A DNA stretch of 46,302 bases from an uncultured Bacteroidales bacterium. Its GTDB lineage: Bacteria > Bacteroidota > Bacteroidia > Bacteroidales > Paludibacteraceae. Shown here piece after piece: positions 25,154 through 34,084 of this stretch; positions within the stretch are counted from its first letter, which is position 1, and the number at the start of each line of letters is the position of its first letter. The position numbers and the translations under genes are program-made. The notes below the pieces were generated by a model. It was not told the origin of the DNA. It saw only the letters and a program-made list of their open reading frames with translations, and did not search any database. Location of the stretch: assembly GCA_902785605.1 (NCBI GenBank), contig CACZZL010000017.1:1-46302 (forward strand). Direction: 5' to 3'.

Positions 25154-25967
25154 TTCCGAATAGTCGTTTGGCCCATTTGAGCCGTTGTTCTTCGCTACGG
25201 ATATACGTTCCGGGTGCTCGTCCCTGACGACTCATCACATATTCGTTGGACTGAATGCGGAGTTGGTACGCCCTGTCAGTCGTGGGGCGGTTCTCCGTCG
25301 GGTGCAGGTAAATCGACCTGCGCATATAAACGTCGTGTGAGTGCGGGTTCGCCTTATGAATACGGTAGTGGATGTCGTTCTCTTCACCGTAGAGGAATAT
25401 GTTTTCGTCGAACAGGCCTGCGCGTTCGAACATCTCCTTCCGTACGCAGAAACATGCTCCGCAGAAATACATATGCCGCCAGCAGAAGCAATCCAACCGT
25501 TTGGCGATGATTCCGCCGAACAGACGGAGAAAACCGTTGTAATGGTTCAGTAGGGAGAATGAGGTGCCGCGTTTGCCTTGCTCATTGATGATTTGCTGGA
25601 ATCCGCAAATAGCCAGCCGGTCGTCCTTGCGATATGCCTCTATGACGGCGTGGAACGAGATGTCCACGATGCGCACATCGGGGTTCATGATGAGAATGAG
25701 TGGGGAGGACGCCTGCCGAATACCGATGTTGTTGCCTTGTCCGTATCCGCCGTTTTGTGTGTTGCGCAGCACGGTCACCCGTTCGCCGTAGCGGCGCGCC
25801 AACTCGGACTGCATGTGCGCAAAATCCCGGCTGTTGTTATCCACCACAATCACCTCCAACGCATCGTCCAAATCATTATGTGCAAAAAGCGCATCCAGAC
25901 ACCCGTAGATGTCCGGCTCCGAGTTATACGTCACTATGATCACCGACAGTTCTTTCATTTGCCCCAT
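25146..25967 (-). CDS. Family 2 glycosyltransferase (rhamnosyltransferase-like)
   Basis: In this 273-residue protein LSVIIVTYNSEPDIYGCLDA starts the GT-A domain, VIVVDNNSRD lies near 40, NGGYGQGNNIGIRQA near 73 and the metal site MNPDVR near 98. Later FCGACFCVRKEMFERAGLFD and LYGEENDIHYRI are the acceptor-side motifs of this group. It likely transfers rhamnose or a related sugar; the exact donor is unknown. The start used (MGQMKEL) overlaps the flippase gene by 13 nt. MKEL three codons downstream is an alternative start. Confidence 0.92.
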   Translation of the reverse strand: MGQMKELSVIIVTYNSEPDIYGCLDALFAHNDLDDALEVIVVDNNSRDFAHMQSELARRYGERVTVLRNTQNGGYGQGNNIGIRQASSPLILIMNPDVRIVDISFHAVIEAYRKDDRLAICGFQQIINEQGKRGTSFSLLNHYNGFLRLFGGIIAKRLDCFCWRHMYFCGACFCVRKEMFERAGLFDENIFLYGEENDIHYRIHKANPHSHDVYMRRSIYLHPTENRPTTDRAYQLRIQSNEYVMSRQGRAPGTYIRSEEQRLKWAKRLFGNA

Positions 25968-27310
25968 AATTCCTTAATCACCACACTCGGCCATTTCCAG
26001 TTCTGGTACGCCAATTGCGCCAGACCCGGTGCGAGAATCAATCCCCACACGCCCCAACTCAAGGGGCCGAGGAAGATCCACAACAGCAGGACCGTTGCCG
26101 CACCGCTGACCAAACTGGGAATGAAGAACGGGATCTTATTATCCGCCATGATGAAGCCTGCCGACACGGCATGGTTATGCTCCAGTGTGCTGATGATTAG
26201 CATCACGGCCAGCATACCGGCCGGTACAAAATGGGTTTGGCTGTGAATGAGATCCAGCGCCCAGTTGCCTAGGAAGACCCATGCCACACCGCCTACCGCA
26301 TAAATAAGCAGCAGACTGCCGGTGCAGAGTAGGTAATAGCGTTTGAGGCCCGCCAGGTCGTTCTCCGCCCGGCATTGAGCTAACTTAGGCAGGTACGATT
26401 GGTAGAACACTGTGCCACAACGGGCGAGAATATCCATGACCTGCATCGTGATGCCGTAACAAGCTACTTCGTCCAGCGTCAGGAACGCCGATCCGATCAA
26501 AATAGCGGACTTGTTCACCAGGAACCCGCCCAATTGGGTCAAACCGATCTTAATCGCATTCGGGGTAATGGCACTCAGTATCTGTTTGGGCTCTTGCGGG
26601 GTGACGGACGTCAGGTGCGCTTTGAGTTCGGGCGTGAAGAACACCCGGTAGGTCAGCACACGGCGAATGATCGTGGACACCAGTTGGGACGCCACAATGG
26701 CCGTCAGACCCAAACCGGCATAGATCAGCCCGATCGCCAGGCCGATGTACACCGCCTGACCCAGCATGTTGATCTGTTGCGCGCGCTTGACGTATCCTTT
26801 GCCTGTCAGCAGCGCTTCGTAGTAGAACGTGTACAGGTTGTAGCAGTTGATACCAATCAGCAGCAGCCACGCAATCAGCGCGTCTTGTTTGTCGCCTGCG
26901 TACTTCTGCAGAATATACCAGAAATAAGCCGTGCCGGCTGTTGCCAACAGCGCAAACACACCCAGCGCAATCCATCGGTAGAAACGGCGCATCGCAATGA
27001 TCGTACCTTTGAGCAGACCGTAGTCCACTTCGGCATCACTGCTCGTGTGCGCCACACCGTCTCGCTGCAGCGTCTTCACGCCGGAGAAGATGTAACTGAT
27101 GTTTCGGGCAAACGAAGGACGAAAACCGAAATCCAGCAGCAGCACCAGGAACGTGATAGTCTGGAATATGTTCCATATTCCGACCGTCTCTTGCTCCATC
27201 TTGTTCAAGATGAACGGCAACAAGATCACACCTGCACCGATCATAAACGCCGTGCCGGCATAACTCCAGATGATCTCCTTCTTTCCGATATGTTCAATCT
27301 TCTCTGCCAT
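25955..27310 (-). CDS. Lipopolysaccharide/oligosaccharide flippase (MOP superfamily)
   Basis: The 451-residue integral membrane protein has about twelve hydrophobic segments, beginning IIWSYAGTAFMIGAGVILLPFIL. It has the length and layout of polysaccharide-transport (Wzx/PST) flippases. It would move undecaprenyl-linked repeat units across the inner membrane for the polymerase encoded two genes downstream. The gene is separated from ugd by 45 nt containing CCCGTAA heptads. Confidence 0.87.
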   Translation of the reverse strand: MAEKIEHIGKKEIIWSYAGTAFMIGAGVILLPFILNKMEQETVGIWNIFQTITFLVLLLDFGFRPSFARNISYIFSGVKTLQRDGVAHTSSDAEVDYGLLKGTIIAMRRFYRWIALGVFALLATAGTAYFWYILQKYAGDKQDALIAWLLLIGINCYNLYTFYYEALLTGKGYVKRAQQINMLGQAVYIGLAIGLIYAGLGLTAIVASQLVSTIIRRVLTYRVFFTPELKAHLTSVTPQEPKQILSAITPNAIKIGLTQLGGFLVNKSAILIGSAFLTLDEVACYGITMQVMDILARCGTVFYQSYLPKLAQCRAENDLAGLKRYYLLCTGSLLLIYAVGGVAWVFLGNWALDLIHSQTHFVPAGMLAVMLIISTLEHNHAVSAGFIMADNKIPFFIPSLVSGAATVLLLWIFLGPLSWGVWGLILAPGLAQLAYQNWKWPSVVIKELWGK

Positions 27311-27327
27311 CTGCTAATCCCAAATCC

Positions 27328-27355
27328 GTTACCCGTAACCCGTAACCCGTAACCG
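27328..27355 (+). repeat. GTAACCC heptad array between flippase and ugd
   Basis: GTTACCC GTAACCC GTAACCC GTAACCG. It is the same unit type as the array inside recQ (6400-6427). Confidence 0.92.
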
Positions 27356-28621
27356 CTAATCCCTTCTAAAAATATCCCTCGTATACACTTTCTCCTTCAC
27401 ATCATCCAGCACTGCATCGTAGCGATTGGCGATGATGGCTTGACTGCGAAGTTTGAATTGCGCCAAATCATTCACTACTTCGCTACCGAAGAACGTCGAT
27501 CCATTCTCCAGCGTCGGCTCGTAGATGATCACCTGCGCACCCTTGGCTTTGACGCGTTTCATGATGCCCTGAATAGACGACTGACGGAAGTTATCGCTGT
27601 TCGATTTCATTGTCAGACGATACACACCGATAGTACAACTCTTCTCCTGCTTGGCATCAAAATCGCCTTTGTGGTAGTAGTCGTAGTACCCGGCTTTGGC
27701 CAGCACACGGTCCGCAATGAAATCCTTACGCGTACGGTTCGACTCCACGATTGCCTCAATCAGGTTCTCCGGCACGTCCTGGTAATTGGCCAGGAGCTGC
27801 TTCGTGTCCTTAGGCAGACAGTATCCGCCGTAACCGAAGGAGGGGTTGTTGTACTGCGTACCGATACGCGGATCCAGGCATACGCCGTCAATGATATCCT
27901 GCGTGTTCAGCCCTTTCATCTCGGCATACGTGTCGAGCTCGTTGAAGTAGCTCACACGCAGCGCCAGATAGGTGTTGGCAAACAGCTTCACCGCTTCGGC
28001 TTCCGTCAGACCCATGATACGTGTCTCGATGTCCTGTTTGAGGGCGCCCTCTTGCAGCAGTTTTGCGAATCGCTCAGCGGCCTTCACCAACCGGGCATCA
28101 TCCATCACCGTGCCGACAATGATACGACTCGGGTACAGGTTGTCATACAGCGCCTTGCTTTCCCGCAAGAACTCCGGCGAGAAGATGATGTTCTCACAAT
28201 GGAACTTCTTACGCACACTCATCGTGTAACCCACCGGAATGGTCGATTTAATCACCATGATGGCATTCGGGTTGACACGAATGACGGTCTCAATCACATT
28301 CTCCACCGCTGAGGTGTCGAAGTAATTGAGTCGGCTGTCGTAGTTCGTCGGAGCTGCAATCACTACATACTCCGCGTCCTTATACGCCGATTCCGCATCC
28401 AGCGTCGCCGTCAGGTTCAACTCGATCCGTTCGCCATTAGCCTTTTGCCCTTCGCCTTTCAAGTACTTCTCGATGTACTCGTCCTGAATAGGCGACTGGC
28501 GACGGTTGAGCATCTCTACCTTCTCCGGCACTATATCCACCGCGGTCACTTCGTTGTGCTGGGCGAGTAGGGTGGCAATGCTTAACCCCACATACCCCGT
28601 TCCTGCTACTGCAATTCTCAT
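27356..28621 (-). CDS. ugd: UDP-glucose/nucleotide-sugar 6-dehydrogenase
   Basis: It oxidises a UDP-sugar to the uronic acid with two NAD+. The 421 residues cover all three domains: Rossmann GTGYVG (7-12), PTNYD near 100, [18 protein letters not shown] near 147, the catalytic-Cys motif [11 protein letters not shown] near 255-265, and a C-terminal domain with [18 protein letters not shown]. Residues 53-65 ([15 protein letters not shown] region) are encoded by heptads. They replace the short linker usually found before LNLTATLD. It likely supplies a uronic-acid donor to the polysaccharide. The start ATG follows an AATTTTT heptad array. Confidence 0.95.
   Translation of the reverse strand: MRIAVAGTGYVGLSIATLLAQHNEVTAVDIVPEKVEMLNRRQSPIQDEYIEKYLKGEGQKANGERIELNLTATLDAESAYKDAEYVVIAAPTNYDSRLNYFDTSAVENVIETVIRVNPNAIMVIKSTIPVGYTMSVRKKFHCENIIFSPEFLRESKALYDNLYPSRIIVGTVMDDARLVKAAERFAKLLQEGALKQDIETRIMGLTEAEAVKLFANTYLALRVSYFNELDTYAEMKGLNTQDIIDGVCLDPRIGTQYNNPSFGYGGYCLPKDTKQLLANYQDVPENLIEAIVESNRTRKDFIADRVLAKAGYYDYYHKGDFDAKQEKSCTIGVYRLTMKSNSDNFRQSSIQGIMKRVKAKGAQVIIYEPTLENGSTFFGSEVVNDLAQFKLRSQAIIANRYDAVLDDVKEKVYTRDIFRRD
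28430..28464 (+). repeat. TTCGCCN heptad array inside ugd
   Basis: TTCGCCA TTAGCCT TTTGCCC TTCGCCT TTCAAGT in the coding region of ugd, encoding a Gly/Lys/Glu-rich insert at residues 53-65. Confidence 0.82.
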
Positions 28622-28623
28622 CG

Positions 28624-28658
28624 AATTTTTAATTCTTAATTTTTAATTTTTAATCTTA
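28624..28658 (+). repeat. AATTTTT heptad array between the two dehydrogenase genes
   Basis: AATTTTT AATTCTT AATTTTT AATTTTT AATCTTA fills the 34-nt gap and reaches the stop codon of the upstream gene. Confidence 0.9.
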
Positions 28659-29411
28659 GATGTGTTCTTCTACGCCACGGAAGTGGACGTTGAGTTCATG
28701 CAAATGCTCCAGCAGCGTACCCAGCGAGGTACCCTTGGTCATCTCGGCAAACGCATTCACATCCTTCGGGAAACACTTACCGCCGTAACCGTACTTGCCG
28801 TCCGGACCCGGTACATAAGTGTGCGTGTCGTTGATGTAACCCGACAGCAGTACACCCGTGTGCACCTTGCGCCAGTCGGCTCCCATCTTCTCGCAATATT
28901 CCTTGCAAGCGTTAAAATACGTAACCTTATACGCACCGAATACATTGTGCATGTACTTGGTCAACTCAGCCTCCAGCGGGCTCATCACGGTGAACTTCTT
29001 GCCCACAAAAATCTTCGTCAGCAGCTCCTGTGCACCGGTGAACACCATCGTCTGTTTGTTGAAGTCCTCAATGAACGTACGCTCGGTCAGGAACTCCGGC
29101 ATGTAGTACACATTGTGTCCGGTCTCTTTGGTCAACATAGCACTCGTACCCGGCAGAATGGTCGTACGAACAAACACCGGTACGTCCGGCAGGTTCTTGA
29201 TCAATTCCTTCATCAGTCTCAAATCCTGCGTACCATCTTCTTCCGTCGGTACGTGAATTTGCAAGAAAGCAATGTCAATGTCACTCAAATCATCATTGTA
29301 ACCCTTGTACGGATCGCTGATGAACAGTTTGCACTCCGGATTGTTGTTCTCCAACCAGTTTTTCAGGGCTCCTCCCACGAAGCCACACCCGATAATTCCA
29401 ACTTTAATCAT
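28656..29411 (-). CDS. Short UDP-glucose/GDP-mannose dehydrogenase-like protein
   Basis: The 251-residue protein has a Rossmann start (VGIIGCGFVGGAL), a PEFLTERT motif corresponding to the PEFLRE of Ugd, a central helical domain (LTKYMHNVFGAYKVTYFNA) and the catalytic Cys motif YGYGGKCFPKD near residue 211-221. It lacks the C-terminal UDP-binding domain (full-length enzymes are about 420 residues) and ends soon after the Cys motif. The frame is intact and the end is clean, so this looks like a genuine short family rather than a broken gene. It is the first gene of the polysaccharide operon, 57 nt downstream of a good promoter. Its substrate is uncertain. Confidence 0.85.
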   Translation of the reverse strand: MIKVGIIGCGFVGGALKNWLENNNPECKLFISDPYKGYNDDLSDIDIAFLQIHVPTEEDGTQDLRLMKELIKNLPDVPVFVRTTILPGTSAMLTKETGHNVYYMPEFLTERTFIEDFNKQTMVFTGAQELLTKIFVGKKFTVMSPLEAELTKYMHNVFGAYKVTYFNACKEYCEKMGADWRKVHTGVLLSGYINDTHTYVPGPDGKYGYGGKCFPKDVNAFAEMTKGTSLGTLLEHLHELNVHFRGVEEHI

Positions 29412-29427
29412 AATGTTTGTATATTTT

Positions 29428-29455
29428 TAGTATTCAGTATTCAGTTTTCAGCTTA
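29428..29455 (+). repeat. CAGTATT heptad array in the operon leader
   Basis: TAGTATT CAGTATT CAGTTTT CAGCTTA, in the leader between the polysaccharide promoter and its first gene. Confidence 0.8.
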
Positions 29456-29468
29456 CACAAAAAGCCCG

Positions 29469-29499
29469 CAAAGATACAACTTATTTTTTATATATGCAA
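29469..29499 (-). promoter_or_regulatory. Promoter of the 13-kb polysaccharide operon
   Basis: On the minus strand TTG (29497-29499), 20 nt, TATCTTTG (29469-29476) matches the consensus. All 13 genes down to 16239 lie on this strand, with gaps of at most 45 nt and mostly overlaps. No other consensus promoter was seen among them. No UpxY-type antiterminator gene is present. Confidence 0.8.
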
Positions 29500-29554
29500 G
29501 CGCGCGCGGACATTATTTAAAAAAAAATGCATTTTCAGCCACAAAGTGGTCAAC

Positions 29555-29582
29555 TTTCACCTTTCGCCTTTCACCTTTCACC
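29555..29582 (+). repeat. TTTCACC heptad array
   Basis: TTTCACC TTTCGCC TTTCACC TTTCACC, directly upstream of the -7 box of the GT117 gene, where a -33 box would be expected. Confidence 0.92.
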
Positions 29583-29591
29583 TTTTTTTCG

Positions 29592-29599
29592 TACCTTTG
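29592..29599 (+). promoter_or_regulatory. -7 box of the GT117 operon promoter
   Basis: TACCTTTG, followed by CACCG as in other strong promoters here. No clear TTTG lies 20 nt upstream; the heptad array occupies that place, with TTTCG (29562-29566) as the nearest match. Confidence 0.6.
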
Positions 29600-29653
29600 C
29601 ACCGAATTTGGCTTATTATGCACTTTTAACAAAAAAACAAGTAATAAACAAGT

Positions 29654-32600
29654 ATGAAAAAATTCAAATTTTGGAATGCGCTCTGCGGATGGCTGGTATT
29701 TGCCGTTGCGGCAGCAACGTATCTCCTTACGATGGAACCCACAGCGTCCTTCTGGGACTGCGGTGAGTTCATTTCCAGCGCCGTCAAACTGGACGTTGGA
29801 CACCCGCCCGGAGCACCGTTCTTTATGCTCATGGGCCATTTCTTTAGTCTGTTTACATCGGACCTGGAACTCAAGGCGATGTGCGTCAATGCGCTCTCAG
29901 CTTTGGCCAGTGCGTTCACGATTCTGTTCCTTTTCTGGACCATCACGGCCCTGGCTAAGAAACTGATGATCAGTGCACAAGAGCAAATGCCGATGTGGAA
30001 AGGAATCGGTATCCTGGCTGCCGGTGCAGTCGGCGCGTTGGCGTACACCTTCTCCGACACGTTCTGGTTCTCAGCCGTGGAGGGTGAGGTCTATGCTTCG
30101 TCCTCGCTGTTCACCGCTCTCGTTTTCTGGCTCATCCTCAAGTGGGACGAGCACGCAGACGAAGAGGGTTCAGACCGTTGGCTGATTGCAATCGCTTACC
30201 TCATGGGACTGTCGATCGGTGTGCACTTGCTGAACTTGCTGACCATTCCGGCGATCGGTCTGGTGTACTATTTCCGCCGTTATCGCGCTACCGTCTGGGG
30301 AACCGTGGTCGCTTTCCTCATCTCGTGTGTCGTGCTGGCTGTTGTGCTGTACGGCATCATCCCGGGTGTACCGACCGTATTGGGATGGTTTGAGTTGCTG
30401 TTTGTCAACCACTTGAACTGTCCGTTCAACACCGGTTTGGCAGTGTGCATCGTGCTGACTACCATTCTGTTGGCGGCTGCCATCATTGTGACGCACATCT
30501 TGGCCAAGCGCACCAAACATGAACTCTGGCGCTGGCTCAATACCGGCGTGTTGATGCTCACGGTCATCCTCATCGGTTACAGCTCCTATGCCGCACTCGT
30601 GATCCGTTCGGCAGCCGACACCCCGATGGATCAGAACAGCCCGGACAACGTATTCTCGCTCAAGTACTACCTCAACCGTGAGCAGTACGGTGACCGTCCT
30701 TTGTTCTACGGCCAGACCTACAACGCGCCGGTTGAACTGCGGATCGAGGGTAACATGTGTATTCCGGTAGAGAAAGTCGGACACGCACAGTATGCACCCG
30801 CTCCGAAAGAGGAAGGGAAACCAGACCGCTATGTAGTCACCGGTCACAAGACCAGCTATAAGTACATGGACGAGTTCTGTATGCTTTTCCCGCGCATGTA
30901 TTCGCCGAGTGGAAACCACGTACAGGCCTACAAAGAATGGGCAGACGTGAGCGGCAAACGCATCAAGTACGACTACTGCGGTCAGAAACGGGTAGAGCAG
31001 TGCCCGACCTTCGAAGAGAACCTGCGTTTCTTCTTCCGCTACCAGGTCAATTTCATGTATTGGCGTTACTTCATGTGGAACTTCTCCGGCCGTCAAAACG
31101 ACCTGCAGTCCTATGGAGAGATCACCAAGGGTAACTGGATCACCGGCTTCCCGCTCATCGATAACGCGATGCTGGGTGACCAATCCAAACTGCCGACCGA
31201 ACTGAAAGAGAACAAAGGTCACAACGTGTACTACATGCTGCCTTTGCTGCTCGGTATCATCGGTATGCTTTGGCAAGTGACCAAACGCCGTAAGTCCGCT
31301 CAAGTTTCCAAGACGGAAGCGGTTCATACGGTGTTGGATACAATCGTGATCGTGACATTGAATGTTATTGCCGCCTTAGCGGTTTTGATCGCGCTGACTA
31401 TGAGTATCAAGGCTACGCTGATGGTATTGGCAATCACTGCATTGATGGATATCTTCCTGTTCCTGTTCAAACAATCTGACGCAGAAGGAGCCCGTTCGTT
31501 CCTGTTGACGTTCCTGCTCTTCTTCCTCACCGGCCTCGCTATCGTGGTTTATCTGAACCAGACGCCGTACCAACCGCGTGAGCGTGACTACGCCTACGCA
31601 GGGTCGTTCTATGCGTTCTGTATCTGGATCGGCTTGGGTGCCTTGGCGCTCATCGACTGGTTGAGTTACCTGTTGAGCAAGAAATGGATGAAGACCGTCG
31701 TGGCAATCTTCATCGGACTCATCTGTCTGCTCGTGCCGGCACAGATGGCTTCCCAGAACTGGGATGACCATGACCGTAGCCAACGCTACTCGTGCCGTGA
31801 CTTCGGAGCCAACTACCTCAAGTCCTGCGAGACCCAGGCTATCCTCTTCTCCAACGGTGATAACGACACCTTCCCGCTCTGGTACAACCAGGAGGTGGAA
31901 GAAGTGGGCACCGACCTGCGTGTCTGCAACTTGTCCTACCTCCAGACCGACTGGTACATCAGCCAGATGAAACGGCCGTACTATCAATCTCAGGCACTGC
32001 CTATCTCGTGGGAATACAAGGATTTCATGCCGGGCAAGAACGAGATTGCACGGGTTGAGAACCGTTCGGACCAGGCGATCTCCATTGAGACCGCATTCCA
32101 GTTCCTGCGCGACCCGCGTTTCCGTACCAAAGAGGGATACGGTTATCTGCCGACCAACCAACTGTACGTCGAGACACCGTCCGGCGAGCGTATCTTCTTC
32201 AAACGTAAGAACATGTACACCCGCTCGGAGATGATGATCATGGAGATGCTCTCGACCAATAAATGGCAGCGCCCGATGTACTTCTGCGCAACTGTAGGTA
32301 ATGACTATTACCTCGGTCTCGAGCCGTACATGGAACTGACCGGTTTGGCTTATCAGATCACCCCGACCCGCAGCCGTGACGGTCAACCGCGCGTTAACAC
32401 GGAGAAGATGTACGAGAACATGATGCATCAGTTCAAGTACGGCAACATGAACATTCCGGGTATCTATATCGATGAGAACCTGATGCGTATGTGCCGTACC
32501 CACCGAATGATGTTCGCCCAATTGGCAGAACAGCTCATTCGTGAGAACCAACGCGACAAGGCGCTCGAAGTGCTTGACTATGCGGAAGAAATGCTGCCGG

Positions 32601-32884
32601 GATACAATATCTCGTACGACTACACCTCCGCGTCGATGGCCCAGATGTACTTCATGCTCGGTCAGGAAGACAAGGCAGTCGTTATCCTCGAGTCGGTGGC
32701 ACAGAACAGCGTCGAGTACCTCCGTTTCATCCGTTCGCTCGATCGCTTGCAGCGTAAGGCAATGAACGGCACCGCGGAGCGCGAAGCAGCGATCCTCGGA
32801 TATGTGCTCCAGACGCTCGAACGCTACGGTAAAACAGAGATTGTTGATAAATACTACGAAGACTATGCCACAGCAGCTCGATAA
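29654..32884 (+). CDS. DUF2723 / GT117-family membrane glycosyltransferase
   Basis: The 1076-residue protein has the DUF2723 N-terminus: a first membrane segment, then YLLTMEPTASFWDCGEFISS (the conserved FWDxxE motif), GHPPGAPFFMLMGHFFSLF near 55, and about a dozen membrane spans to around residue 700. A soluble C-terminal region with TPR-like helices follows. The family is GT-C type and assigned to GT117, found mostly in Bacteroidota. It is thought to glycosylate proteins or lipids from a polyprenyl-linked donor on the periplasmic side. The exact sugar is unknown here. It leads an apparent operon with the CobW and PatB genes, and its 3' end overlaps the CobW start by 20 nt. Confidence 0.9.
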   Translation: MKKFKFWNALCGWLVFAVAAATYLLTMEPTASFWDCGEFISSAVKLDVGHPPGAPFFMLMGHFFSLFTSDLELKAMCVNALSALASAFTILFLFWTITALAKKLMISAQEQMPMWKGIGILAAGAVGALAYTFSDTFWFSAVEGEVYASSSLFTALVFWLILKWDEHADEEGSDRWLIAIAYLMGLSIGVHLLNLLTIPAIGLVYYFRRYRATVWGTVVAFLISCVVLAVVLYGIIPGVPTVLGWFELLFVNHLNCPFNTGLAVCIVLTTILLAAAIIVTHILAKRTKHELWRWLNTGVLMLTVILIGYSSYAALVIRSAADTPMDQNSPDNVFSLKYYLNREQYGDRPLFYGQTYNAPVELRIEGNMCIPVEKVGHAQYAPAPKEEGKPDRYVVTGHKTSYKYMDEFCMLFPRMYSPSGNHVQAYKEWADVSGKRIKYDYCGQKRVEQCPTFEENLRFFFRYQVNFMYWRYFMWNFSGRQNDLQSYGEITKGNWITGFPLIDNAMLGDQSKLPTELKENKGHNVYYMLPLLLGIIGMLWQVTKRRKSAQVSKTEAVHTVLDTIVIVTLNVIAALAVLIALTMSIKATLMVLAITALMDIFLFLFKQSDAEGARSFLLTFLLFFLTGLAIVVYLNQTPYQPRERDYAYAGSFYAFCIWIGLGALALIDWLSYLLSKKWMKTVVAIFIGLICLLVPAQMASQNWDDHDRSQRYSCRDFGANYLKSCETQAILFSNGDNDTFPLWYNQEVEEVGTDLRVCNLSYLQTDWYISQMKRPYYQSQALPISWEYKDFMPGKNEIARVENRSDQAISIETAFQFLRDPRFRTKEGYGYLPTNQLYVETPSGERIFFKRKNMYTRSEMMIMEMLSTNKWQRPMYFCATVGNDYYLGLEPYMELTGLAYQITPTRSRDGQPRVNTEKMYENMMHQFKYGNMNIPGIYIDENLMRMCRTHRMMFAQLAEQLIRENQRDKALEVLDYAEEMLPGYNISYDYTSASMAQMYFMLGQEDKAVVILESVAQNSVEYLRFIRSLDRLQRKAMNGTAEREAAILGYVLQTLERYGKTEIVDKYYEDYATAAR

Positions 32885-34067
32885 AATTCCGGTATTACTG
32901 ATCACCGGCTATCTCGGCAGCGGTAAAACAACCCTGCTGAACCGTATTCTGACCAATAACAAAGGTATTCGCTTCGCCGTTATCGTCAATGATATCGGCG
33001 AGGTGAATATCGATGCCTCGCTCATTCAAAAGGGCGGGGTGGTCAGTCAGAACGATGACTCGTTGGTAGCACTCCAGAACGGCTGTATCTGCTGCACACT
33101 CAAGATGGACCTGATGACCCAACTTCATGACCTCTGTGCGCAGAAAGCGTTCGACTACATCGTCATCGAGGCATCGGGAATCTGTGAACCCGCACCGATC
33201 GCACAAACACTCTGCACCTACCCGCAAATGGTGCCGCAGTTCGCTACCGACGGCCTGCCTGTTCTCGACTGTATCTGCTCCGTCGTAGATGCCCTCCGCA
33301 TCCGCGATGAGTTCGACGGTGGAGAGCAATTGGCACACTTTGTGCCCAAAGAAGAAGACCTTGCTGCCCTCGTCATTGAGCAGATTGAATTCAGTAACCT
33401 TATCTTGTTAAATAAGGCTTCGGAAGTAAGCGAAGAGGAACTGGCACGCATCAAGTCAATTATTCGCGCTATCCAGCCCACCGCTGAAATCATTGAGACC
33501 AACTACTGCGATGTGGACTTTGACAAGATCCTCAACACCCGTCTGTTTGACTTCGACCGTACCGCTACTTCTGCCGCTTGGATCCAGGAAGTAGAGGACG
33601 CAAGTCATCATCACGACCATGATGACGATGACGACGACGAGGACGAGCACGAGCATCACCATGACCACGATCATGAGCATGGTGATCACGATCACCTCGC
33701 TGAGTTCGGCATCGACACCTATGTCTATTACGCACGTCGTCCCTTCGACCTGGGTATGTTCGATGAGTTCGTCGCAGCGCATTGGCCCAAGAACGTCATT
33801 CGCTGCAAAGGCATGTGTTACTTTGCCGAAGAGTACGACATGTGTTATCTCTTTGAGCAGGCTGGTCGCCAATTCAACATCCGCAAGGCCGGAGAATGGT
33901 TCGCCACCATGCCCAAAGAGGAACTCATGCAACTCATGGCAGATGATGCACAGCTGCGCAAAGACTGGGACCCGCAGTACGGTGACCGCATGCAGAAACT
34001 GGTCTTCATCGGCCAGCACCTCGACCGCAAGGCTATCACCGATGCCTTAGATAACTGTTTGCAATAA
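32865..34067 (+). CDS. CobW/ZNG1-type G3E GTPase (metallochaperone)
   Basis: The 400-residue protein has Walker A GYLGSGKTTLL (15-25), the metal-site motif GCICCTLK (73-80, CxCC), IEASGICEP near 104, and the guanine-specificity segment NLILLNKAS (NKxD-like) near 180. Residues about 245-282 are a long His/Asp/Glu tract, likely a metal-binding linker, before the CobW_C domain. COG0523 proteins insert or traffic Zn2+ and other metals using GTP. The start chosen is ATG 32865, because the family begins IPVLLITGYLG; an upstream start would lie deep inside the GT117 gene. No Zur-like palindrome was seen. Confidence 0.92.
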   Translation: MPQQLDKIPVLLITGYLGSGKTTLLNRILTNNKGIRFAVIVNDIGEVNIDASLIQKGGVVSQNDDSLVALQNGCICCTLKMDLMTQLHDLCAQKAFDYIVIEASGICEPAPIAQTLCTYPQMVPQFATDGLPVLDCICSVVDALRIRDEFDGGEQLAHFVPKEEDLAALVIEQIEFSNLILLNKASEVSEEELARIKSIIRAIQPTAEIIETNYCDVDFDKILNTRLFDFDRTATSAAWIQEVEDASHHHDHDDDDDDEDEHEHHHDHDHEHGDHDHLAEFGIDTYVYYARRPFDLGMFDEFVAAHWPKNVIRCKGMCYFAEEYDMCYLFEQAGRQFNIRKAGEWFATMPKEELMQLMADDAQLRKDWDPQYGDRMQKLVFIGQHLDRKAITDALDNCLQ

Positions 34068-34084
34068 TCCTTAAATCGAATACC

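Noticed and set aside
32802-32864. Longer N-terminus of the CobW protein
   Set aside because: It would add 21 unrelated residues inside the GT117 gene. The family starts at IPVLLITGYLG, matching ATG 32865.
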